Source of the DNA: an uncultured bacterium
GTDB lineage: Bacteria > Krumholzibacteriota > Krumholzibacteriia > LZORAL124-64-63
NCBI GenBank assembly: GCA_903847545.1
Contig: CAINDZ010000760.1
Coordinates: forward strand, 1-7,985
Length of the DNA stretch: 7,985 nucleotides
Reading direction: 5' to 3'
Every line of letters starts with the position of its first letter. The first letter of the stretch is position 1. Positions 1 to 5,603 of the stretch are shown piece by piece. Under the pieces are notes generated by a model, which saw only the letters and a list, made by a program, of their open reading frames with translations, made no database searches and had not been told where the DNA came from. Made by a program: the position numbers and the translations under genes.

Positions 1-1
1 C

Positions 2-760
2 TCGCTGGTGGGCGACGACGGCGAGGGCGACTTCATCACCGCGCGCTGCCGCGAGGCGGGGCTGGCCGTCGACCACGTCGCGCGCGTCGCCGGCGAGACG
101 ACCGCCGTCTACGAGGCCATCCTCGACGCGAACGGCGAGCTGTTCGCCGGCATTTCGGCGATGTCCATCTTCGACCGGCTGACGCCCGCGTTTCTGGCGC
201 CGCACGCCGAGCTCATCGCCACGGCGCCGCTCGTGGTCCTGGACGCCAACCCGCCCGAGGCCACGGCGGCCTGGTTGGCGGCGCTGGCCCGCGACCGCGG
301 CACGCCCGTGTGGCTGGAGCCGACCGCGTTCGACACCTGCGTGCGGCAGCGCGACCATCTGGCCGGCGTGGCGTGGATCTCGCCCAACCTCGAGGAGCTC
401 GAGGCCCTGGCCGGCCACGCCGTCGACACGCCCGCCGACATGGTCGCGGCGGCGCAGGCGCTGCGCGTGCGCGGCGTCGGCGAGGTCTTCGTCACGCGCG
501 GCGAGGGCGGCGTCCTGCACGTGCACGCGGGCGGCGCCGATGCGGTGCAGACGCCCGTGATCGCGGCGCGCGACGTGACCGGCGCCGGCGACGCCTTCGC
601 CGCCGGCACCGCGTACGGCCTGCTGCAGGGCTTGGACTCGACGCGCGCCCTGCGCTGCGGCCTGGCGACCGCGTACCTGACCGTGCAGGTGAGCGCCTCG
701 GTGCACCCGCGGCTGACGCCGGCGCTGCTCGAGGCGACGGTCGCCGCCTGCTTCCCCTGA
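2..760 (+). CDS. PfkB-family carbohydrate/nucleoside kinase, probably pseudouridine kinase-like (5' end missing)
   Basis: The reading frame is open from the left edge of the window, so the N-terminus (about 50 residues judging from the roughly 300-residue family length) lies outside. The first visible residues, SLVGDDGEGD, match the early conserved PfkB segment. Counting from the codon at base 8, the PfkB signature DVTGAGDAFAAG is at residues 189-200, with Asp196 as the expected catalytic base and the GAG turn as the anion hole. WISPNLEELEAL (123-134) and VTRGEGGV (162-169) are also typical of the ribokinase fold. The segments ISAMSIFDRLTP (49-60) and VWLEPTAFDT (101-110) resemble pseudouridine kinases (PsuK/YeiC), which make pseudouridine 5'-phosphate from ATP and pseudouridine in the cytosol. 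The PfkB assignment is firm; the substrate is an inference, and another nucleoside or sugar is possible. The gene leads a probable operon with the BtpA-family gene 55 nt downstream. Confidence 0.9.
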   Translation, partial: SLVGDDGEGDFITARCREAGLAVDHVARVAGETTAVYEAILDANGELFAGISAMSIFDRLTPAFLAPHAELIATAPLVVLDANPPEATAAWLAALARDRGTPVWLEPTAFDTCVRQRDHLAGVAWISPNLEELEALAGHAVDTPADMVAAAQALRVRGVGEVFVTRGEGGVLHVHAGGADAVQTPVIAARDVTGAGDAFAAGTAYGLLQGLDSTRALRCGLATAYLTVQVSASVHPRLTPALLEATVAACFP

Positions 761-815
761 ACCCGCACGCGCCGCGCGCGACGAAGCGCCGCGGCCCAAC
801 GCACAGGAGCCGGCC

Positions 816-1622
816 ATGGCAACGAACTTCCTCAAGGGCTCGCAGGCGATCATCGCGATGGTGCACGTCGGCGCGCTGCCCGGCACGCCGCGCTACGCCG
901 GCTCACTGAAGGCCGTCGTCGCGCGCGCGCGCGAAGAGGCGCTGCGCTACCGCGACGCCGGCGTCGACATGCTCGCCATCGAGAACATGCACGACGTGCC
1001 CTACTGCCGCGGCGCCGTGGGCCCCGAGATCACCGCCGCCATGGCCGTCGTCGGCCACGAGGTGAAGCAGGCCACCGGCCTGCGGTGCGGCATCCAGGTG
1101 CTGGCCGGCGCCAACCGCGAGGCGATGGGCGCCGCCGTCGCCGCCGGCCTGGACTTCGTGCGCGCCGAGGGCTACGTCTTCGCGCACGTGGCCGACGAGG
1201 GCATCCTCGAGGGCTGCGCCGCCGACCTTCTGCGCTACCGCCGCCAGCTTGGCGCCGACGATGTTCTGGTCGTCACCGACATCAAGAAGAAGCACAGCTC
1301 GCACGCCCTGACCGCCGACGTCGACATCGTCGAGACCGCCCACGCCGCCGAGTTCTTCGCCAGCGATGGCGTCATCGTCACCGGCACGGCGACCGGCCAC
1401 GCGGCCGACCTGGACGAGGTGCGCGCGGTGGCCGCCGCGGTGAAGCTGCCGGTGCTGGTGGGGTCGGGCGTGACGCTCGAGAACGTGCAGGACTGCCTGC
1501 AGTGCGCCGATGCGCTGATCGTGGGGTCGTATTTGAAGGAGGGCGGGTCGTGGCAGGGCGCGGTCAGCTTGGAGCGGACGAAGGCGTTCATGGCGCGCGT
1601 GAGGGACGTGCGGGGGCGCTAG
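816..1622 (+). CDS. BtpA/SgcQ-family TIM-barrel protein
   Basis: This 268-residue protein belongs to the BtpA/SgcQ family. The family was named for a cyanobacterial photosystem I biogenesis factor, but most members occur in non-photosynthetic bacteria and archaea and have no proven reaction. Family blocks in order are MVHVGALPGTP (15-25), IENMHDVPY (55-63), QVLAGAN (94-100), RAEGYVFAHVADEG (116-129), DIKKKHSSHALTADVDI (155-171), VTGTATG (188-194), VLVGSGVT (213-220) and ADALIVGSYLKEGG (231-244). The last two resemble the strand 7/strand 8 phosphate-binding loops of enzyme TIM barrels, so a phosphorylated substrate is likely (inference). There is no signal peptide, so it should be cytosolic. 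The ATG at 816 follows AGGAG at 805-809 with a 6-nt spacer, which fixes the start. It lies just behind the PfkB kinase, with no visible promoter or terminator in the 55-nt gap, so the two are probably co-transcribed and may act in sequence. Confidence 0.93.
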   Translation: MATNFLKGSQAIIAMVHVGALPGTPRYAGSLKAVVARAREEALRYRDAGVDMLAIENMHDVPYCRGAVGPEITAAMAVVGHEVKQATGLRCGIQVLAGANREAMGAAVAAGLDFVRAEGYVFAHVADEGILEGCAADLLRYRRQLGADDVLVVTDIKKKHSSHALTADVDIVETAHAAEFFASDGVIVTGTATGHAADLDEVRAVAAAVKLPVLVGSGVTLENVQDCLQCADALIVGSYLKEGGSWQGAVSLERTKAFMARVRDVRGR

Positions 1623-1698
1623 GGACGGTCGTGCATGGCTGGACCGGATCCTGGCGAACCGGGCCCGATCCTGAAACGCGTCAAGGCCTGCCGTCCGT

Positions 1699-4443
1699 TC
1701 AGCGCAGGAGCACGGCCCGCAGCAAGGCCGGTGACGCATCACCGGAAATACGCACGAAGTACACGCCGCTCGGCATCGCTCGCCCGCCGTCGTCGACACC
1801 CTCCCAGTCCAGGCGATGCGTGCCTGCGCCGCAGGTCGCATCCGCCAGAACCGCCATGCGCCGGCCGGCGATGTCAAACACCTCCACCAAGACGCGTCCC
1901 TGTGCGGCAATCGCGAACTCAATCGTCGTTCGCGGATTGAACGGATTCGGCGACAGCGAGGCATTGACAAACGAGACGTCCAATGCGCCACCGAGCTTGT
2001 CGGCGTCCTGACCGTCACACCCGAAGCCGCGGCGACCGGACTTCGCCGCCGTCGCGTAATCGTCCGTTCGACCTCCCTCGCCGCCGGCAGTTCCACGGTG
2101 GCATCGTGGACCTGCAGTCACTGGCCCATCCGCGCAAACAGCGATGCCCGTCGTGGTCATCGCCGTCAGGGACCCGACCGAATCACCGCACGCAAAACCA
2201 AGGTCAGCCGCATCGAAGCGAAGCAACAGATCCTGATCGCCGTCGCAGTCCACGTCGCGCACGGAAGTAGGCATCGCTCCCCGGCTGTCCCGGCCATGCC
2301 CTTGGCCGGGATTGGACGAGACCAAGGCCCCGACCGCCCCAGCCGGGCCGAAACGCACAGAGGCCGGGTCGATCGTGGTGGCGTCGAAGGCCGCGGTCGA
2401 GATGACCGCCACCTCGACGAGACCGTGGGCGCGCAGGCCACACGGCACGCGGTGGCAGGGATCGCCAGGCTCGACGTCGATCGTGGCGACGTGCGTCGGA
2501 ACGACATCGCCGCGATGCCGCGGCACCACGGCCACGCCGCACCGCGGATTTCCGATCATCAAATTGTCGCCCAACAGCGTCAGCGACGAGCGCTGGATGT
2601 CCCACAGGTCATACGGGCCGACGTTCACCAGCGAAGGAATCGTACCTACCCAGCGCGGCTCATCGGGATTGCGGACATCGAGGACCATCACTCCGGCCGA
2701 CGCGCTGTTCAGGTATGCGTATCCGGAACCGACGGCAACACTTCCGTTCAAGCATGTTCCGGGCGGCACGAAATGCGAGCGCACCTTCGGGTGCGCGGGA
2801 TCTGACACGTCAACGATCACAAGAGTGCCGCAATCGCCGACCACGTACGCTAGATGATCCTTCAACTTCATCTCATGGACTCGATTGATGGGCAACGTCA
2901 TGGAGCCAATCCGGCGCGGACCCTGGGAGTTGGTCAGTTCGGCAAGCAGCAGTCGATTCCAGCTTGCAGCGATCAGGGTGCTTCCTTCGAATGCGAGTTC
3001 GGCGGGCGAGATCTCGAGCTCAGCGGTCCCCAGCATTTGCGGATGTCGCGGGTCTCCCATCCCCCACCAGGTCACCTGATTCGTTCCATAGAGCACCACG
3101 CCGGTGACGGCCACCGTGTCGTGAATGGCCACGCTGTACGGAAAGCGGGGCGTGACGACCGGTCGCGGGAACGCCGGATCGACCATGTCGAAGACGCCGA
3201 GGCCTGTCGTGAACAGCAGCGAACCGCGGGCCTCCAGCCAACGCAAGTCGACACCCACAGCCACTTCACCAAGAATTTCGGGGTCATGGGGATCGCTCAT
3301 GTCAAGGAGCATGAGGGAGCTCTTGTTGCCAGGATTGATCGTGAAATTGCCGATGGCGGCAACGTCGCCAAACTGAGCGGCATTGCCATACGCGCTGAAC
3401 GACCTCGAGAGGTAATTCACGGGCGCGACCGCCGCGGACACGATGCGTGAATCGACCACCTGCAGGACGCTGCTTCTGGTCGTGACCAGGTAGTACTCGC
3501 CCAGCGGCTCGATATCCTGGATGCCGCGAGTGGACTGGCTGCAAGTGATCTCTCGTGGCGCGGACGGCTTGCTCACGTCACAGATAACGAGTCCCCTGTC
3601 CCGGTCCCCGAAAGCCAACTTCGTCGACGTCGCCTTCATGTATTCGATCGGATGATAGCCGGACATCGTGGCGACCAAGCGCGGGGTGGTGCTCGAGATG
3701 ACGTCATAGATCGATATTTCAGAACTTGTGGCAATGAAGGCCATGCCCTCGCTGACGACCGCCATCTGGATGTATTCGGGAAGATTGACATATCCCAGCG
3801 CCCGAAAATTCGGGAACGCCGTCGCGTCGCAGATTCGGAGTTGCCGGGACGATACCGTTACCGCGCGATCGCCGAACAGCCCATCTTCCGGCAGTTCGCC
3901 GACAAGCATGTCCGTCAGGCGGACGGGACGCGACGGATCGCTGATGTCGAACCTGTGAACGTAGGCGTGGTCTGGAACCAGCAACTGTTGGCGGTACATC
4001 ATGGGAGGCTTGTCCGCACCGGGACATGCCGCGCTCGAGATCAGTCGCGGACTCCCGGAGCCACCGACATCGTAGATCTCCAGTGCGCTGCCGACGGAGA
4101 CCAGCATGTCGCCAAACCTGGCCAGGTGTGCGAATACATGGTCGCGGTTGAAATACTCGATGAGTCGAATGTGGAATGGGTCCGAGATGTCGTACCGGCT
4201 GAGCCCGCCGAGGTACGCGTTGGTCACCCAGGCATGACTGCCGTCCACGAGCACTTCGGCGCTGTCGACCGAGAAATCAGAGAGCCCCAAGGGGTCGATT
4301 GCAGTCCACGCCACAATGGGCTGTGGCGTTGCGTAGTCCACGCAGGTGACCGGCTCGCACTTCGCCACTGCCCGATTCGCGGTGAGGAAGGGCGCCAACA
4401 GGAGGGCGGCGCAAATAGCTGCAGCATATCGTCGCATCGCCAC
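1699..4443 (-). CDS. Exported LVIVD-repeat beta-propeller protein with C-terminal FlgD-like/sorting-type domain
   Basis: This 914-residue protein starts with a signal peptide (MRRYAAAICAALLLAPFL, likely cut after AVA near residue 27). About 13 LVIVD-type repeats follow, roughly every 41 residues, with cores near 81, 121, 162, 202, 243, 285, 327, 377, 415, 457, 498, 541 and 585. The clearest is LVIVDVSDPAHPKV (541-554). These should fold as one or two beta-propellers. Residues 652-769 match a module seen in many bacterial exoproteins (ATIDVEPGD, FDATTIDPASVRFGP) and contain the calcium-loop-like DVDCDGDQD at 730-738. Residues 828-914 form a FlgD-like Ig or type IX-style sorting domain (SPNPFNPRTTIEFAI, FDIAGRRM, GVYFVRI). 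It is probably secreted or surface-bound; the ligand is unknown and nothing suggests an enzyme. The start is GTG at 4443, with GAGGG about 6 nt upstream; ATG at 4437 is the alternative. Its codon use is less GC-extreme than that of the kinase operon it converges on. Family assignment is firm; function is open. Confidence 0.9.
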   Translation of the reverse strand: MAMRRYAAAICAALLLAPFLTANRAVAKCEPVTCVDYATPQPIVAWTAIDPLGLSDFSVDSAEVLVDGSHAWVTNAYLGGLSRYDISDPFHIRLIEYFNRDHVFAHLARFGDMLVSVGSALEIYDVGGSGSPRLISSAACPGADKPPMMYRQQLLVPDHAYVHRFDISDPSRPVRLTDMLVGELPEDGLFGDRAVTVSSRQLRICDATAFPNFRALGYVNLPEYIQMAVVSEGMAFIATSSEISIYDVISSTTPRLVATMSGYHPIEYMKATSTKLAFGDRDRGLVICDVSKPSAPREITCSQSTRGIQDIEPLGEYYLVTTRSSVLQVVDSRIVSAAVAPVNYLSRSFSAYGNAAQFGDVAAIGNFTINPGNKSSLMLLDMSDPHDPEILGEVAVGVDLRWLEARGSLLFTTGLGVFDMVDPAFPRPVVTPRFPYSVAIHDTVAVTGVVLYGTNQVTWWGMGDPRHPQMLGTAELEISPAELAFEGSTLIAASWNRLLLAELTNSQGPRRIGSMTLPINRVHEMKLKDHLAYVVGDCGTLVIVDVSDPAHPKVRSHFVPPGTCLNGSVAVGSGYAYLNSASAGVMVLDVRNPDEPRWVGTIPSLVNVGPYDLWDIQRSSLTLLGDNLMIGNPRCGVAVVPRHRGDVVPTHVATIDVEPGDPCHRVPCGLRAHGLVEVAVISTAAFDATTIDPASVRFGPAGAVGALVSSNPGQGHGRDSRGAMPTSVRDVDCDGDQDLLLRFDAADLGFACGDSVGSLTAMTTTGIAVCADGPVTAGPRCHRGTAGGEGGRTDDYATAAKSGRRGFGCDGQDADKLGGALDVSFVNASLSPNPFNPRTTIEFAIAAQGRVLVEVFDIAGRRMAVLADATCGAGTHRLDWEGVDDGGRAMPSGVYFVRISGDASPALLRAVLLR

Positions 4444-4493
4444 AATATCCCTCGCATTGCCATGTGGTTCTTTGTTCCCGCGCCCAATGGACT

Positions 4494-4534
4494 TGATATG
4501 AGCATATCATAAATGCAGTCCTACGGGAAATGAA
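4494..4534 (-). promoter_or_regulatory. Candidate promoter with overlapping operator for the LVIVD-repeat gene
   Basis: Read on the minus strand, TTCATT (4534-4529) and TATGAT (4511-4506) are separated by 17 nt. The -10 box is good (5 of 6) and the -35 box weak (3 of 6). Transcription would start near 4499, giving a leader of about 56 nt. A 7-bp inverted repeat with a 2-nt centre, TGATATG-AG-CATATCA at 4494-4509, overlaps the -10 box and start point, where a repressor would be expected to bind. The placement fits a regulated gene, but the call is by eye only. Confidence 0.35.
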
Positions 4535-4553
4535 TCGCTACTTCAACTTTCCG

Positions 4554-4572
4554 ACTTGCGCCGGCGCAACTC
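4554..4572. repeat. Left copy of a 19-bp palindromic repeat
   Basis: ACTTGCGCCGGCGCAACTC. The inner 14 bases, TTGCGCCGGCGCAA, are a perfect palindrome. The 19 bases match the copy at 6823-6841 with one difference (C instead of G at 4570). This copy lies between the LVIVD-repeat gene and the secreted orphan gene, outside any coding region I accept. It may be a dispersed intergenic palindrome, a protein-binding site, or the footprint of an insertion. Confidence 0.75.
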
Positions 4573-4680
4573 GCCGCCGACAGCAGAAGTTGTTGCCGCC
4601 TCGCCGAGGGTGCCGTTGGACCTGTGCAGGCAAACCGTCATGGCGGGGCGCGGCCCGCCCGCAGCGCGCGAGGTCCCCCG

Positions 4681-4707
4681 AGGCCGCCCCCCGAAGGAGG
4701 GCGGCCT
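4681..4707 (-). terminator. Strong UUCG-capped hairpin, probable terminator of the secreted orphan gene
   Basis: AGGCCGCCC (4681-4689) and GGGCGGCCT (4699-4707) form a perfect 9-bp stem. On the minus strand the loop contains CCTTCGGG, so the stem can extend by two or three pairs and close on a UUCG tetraloop. It lies 19 nt after the stop codon of the minus-strand gene ending at 4727. No T-run follows on either strand, so it may act as an mRNA-stabilising 3' structure or a factor-assisted terminator rather than a classical intrinsic one. A weaker GGCGGG/CCCGCC stem lies just beyond, at 4642-4659. Confidence 0.65.
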
Positions 4708-4726
4708 TCGCATCGATCATTCCATG

Positions 4727-5338
4727 TCAGCGGTAGAGGCTCTTGATCGCGCCCCAGGCCACCGGACGCGAATCCACCGCCTGCTCGTAGCCCACCGTGA
4801 CCTTGAGCGACGAGATATCGACGTTGCCCCAGGTCATGGCGCCGCCGTTGCCGTCGCCCATGCCGAAGGCCGAGAGGTATGCATAGTTGTGGGTGATGTT
4901 GACCGGGTTGCCGTCCAGGTAGCTGGAAAATGCGTAGGTGCTGTAGTTGTAGAACAGCGTCAGGTCGTGCCACTGCACGTCACCGAAATCCGACTTGTTG
5001 AGGTAGAACGAGGCGCCGTCGTTGTTGCGCCCGAGGTAGAACTCGAAGGCATAGGTTGTCGGCAGGCTATCGACGATGCGCATGCGCACATCCACCTGCA
5101 CGGTCGTGGCACCTGCGAGCAGGTTGTTGTACACGGCGTAACCGACGGGGGCGCTGCCCGTGCAGTCGCGGAACTGCAGGATGCCGTTCGCGACCGACCA
5201 CATGTTGCTGCAGGTACCGCCCAGGGTGAATCCCTGCTGGTCCGGCGTCAGCGCCGTGTTGTAGTTCAGGACCACGGTCTGGGCCTGCGCGCATGCGGCA
5301 CAAACCAGAAGCAGGAGCACGATCGCGGTGATCTTCAT
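4727..5338 (-). CDS. Secreted protein of unknown function
   Basis: This is a 203-residue protein I do not recognise. Residues 1-20 are a clear signal peptide (MKITAIVLLLLVCAACAQAQ) with probable cleavage after AQA. A lipoprotein modified at Cys16 is possible, but the preceding residues are not a good lipobox. The mature part is rich in aromatic residues, Asn and Gly, looks all-beta, and has two cysteines (43 and 59) that could form a disulfide. Segments such as VQVDVRMRIVD, YAFEFYLGRNN, WHDLTLFYNY and YLDGNPVNI recall concanavalin-like (LamG-type) jelly-roll domains, in which 'the observer sees a change in shape, then a decorated copy' patterns recur; this is resemblance only. The ATG at 5338 follows AAGGA with a 7-nt spacer. 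The gene is transcribed away from the ATPase gene and ends at a strong hairpin. It is probably a monocistronic exported binding protein. Confidence 0.8.
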   Translation of the reverse strand: MKITAIVLLLLVCAACAQAQTVVLNYNTALTPDQQGFTLGGTCSNMWSVANGILQFRDCTGSAPVGYAVYNNLLAGATTVQVDVRMRIVDSLPTTYAFEFYLGRNNDGASFYLNKSDFGDVQWHDLTLFYNYSTYAFSSYLDGNPVNITHNYAYLSAFGMGDGNGGAMTWGNVDISSLKVTVGYEQAVDSRPVAWGAIKSLYR

Positions 5339-5358
5339 GATGGGATCCTTGGTTGGGT

Positions 5359-5380
5359 GGGTCCATTCGGCGGTGGACCC
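5359..5380 (-). other. Stem-loop in the 5' leader of the secreted orphan gene
   Basis: GGGTCCA (5359-5365) and TGGACCC (5374-5380) are perfect 7-bp arms around an 8-nt loop. The structure ends 20 nt before the ATG at 5338, just upstream of the ribosome binding site. It leaves that site free, so it could protect the 5' end of the mRNA or act as a protein-binding site. The stem is visible in the sequence; a role is inferred. Confidence 0.4.
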
Positions 5381-5401
5381 TGGGCCGTCTGAGGTATTTC
5401 T

Positions 5402-5419
5402 CTGTCAAAATTTTGTCAG
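5402..5419. promoter_or_regulatory. Near-perfect A/T-centred palindrome in the divergent spacer, possible operator
   Basis: CTGTCAAAATTTTGTCAG has a perfect 10-bp core (CAAAATTTTG), a single T/T mismatch and matching CTG/CAG ends. It lies about 65 nt upstream of the secreted orphan gene. The minus strand contains a consensus TTGACA here (5408-5403), but I find no -10 box at the right distance, so a protein-binding site is more likely than a -35 element. Confidence 0.3.
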
Positions 5420-5449
5420 TTTCGCGGAGGGGCATGAAATAGGAATTAG

Positions 5450-5515
5450 ATGCCTGAATCCGAGCAAAATAAAGACATACAGGAGTTGTTGATATTCGAT
5501 TCGCCTTCAAACTGA
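5450..5515 (+). CDS. Candidate 21-codon small ORF upstream of the ATPase gene
   Basis: An ATG at 5450 is preceded by AGGA (5441-5444) with a 5-nt spacer. It opens a 21-residue acidic peptide starting MPESEQNKDIQELL, with a TGA at 5513-5515. A 6-bp stem-loop begins at the very next base. A ribosome binding site, short ORF and immediate hairpin together are what a leader peptide or a small stand-alone gene would show. An ORF of this length is easily found by chance in A+T-rich DNA, and I see no homology, so this is only a candidate. Confidence 0.15.
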   Translation: MPESEQNKDIQELLIFDSPSN

Positions 5516-5532
5516 AGACGGTCGGCCCGTCT
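5516..5532 (+). other. Stem-loop directly after the candidate small ORF
   Basis: AGACGG (5516-5521) and CCGTCT (5527-5532) pair around the loop TCGGC. The stem begins at the base after the TGA of the candidate small ORF and is followed by ATCTCATTAATTTCC, which is T-containing but not a T-run. It could be a weak terminator that insulates the ATPase promoter about 35 nt downstream. Confidence 0.3.
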
Positions 5533-5567
5533 ATCTCATTAATTTCCAATCTCCTAAAAGATATCTC

Positions 5568-5595
5568 TTGTTTTACTCAATATACTGAGTATAAT
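5568..5595 (+). promoter_or_regulatory. Promoter of the DUF4143 ATPase gene with nested palindromic operator
   Basis: A perfect TATAAT lies at 5590-5595, with a weak -35 candidate TTGTTT at 5568-5573 (16-nt spacer). Transcription would start near 5601-5604, that is, at or just before the ATG at 5604, predicting a leaderless or nearly leaderless mRNA. Two inverted repeats overlap the promoter: TATACT-G-AGTATA at 5581-5593, and TACTCA (5574-5579) with TGAGTA (5586-5591). Both would place a bound repressor across the -10 region. Only 16 of the 60 bases at 5541-5600 are G or C. Confidence 0.55.
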
Positions 5596-5603
5596 ATCTC
5601 ACC

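Noticed and set aside
109..822. Minus-strand open frame (237 codons) opposite the kinase gene
   Set aside because: It is Ser/Ala/Arg-rich with no motif, and the PfkB signature is on the other strand.
1623..1698. Terminator between the convergent BtpA and LVIVD genes
   Set aside because: The 76-nt gap has only short or widely spaced inverted repeats (for example GGACGG with CCGTCC 62 nt apart) and no T-run. I see no convincing hairpin.
903..2096. Long minus-strand open frame (397 codons) across the BtpA gene
   Set aside because: It lies opposite a clear BtpA-family gene and runs into the 3' end of the LVIVD gene. Its His/Gly/Arg-rich composition is what GC-rich antisense frames give, and it matches no family.
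5380..5408. TTGACA on the minus strand as a -35 box for the secreted orphan gene
   Set aside because: The hexamer 17 nt downstream is GC-rich and does not resemble a -10 box. The bases are better explained as part of the palindrome at 5402-5419.
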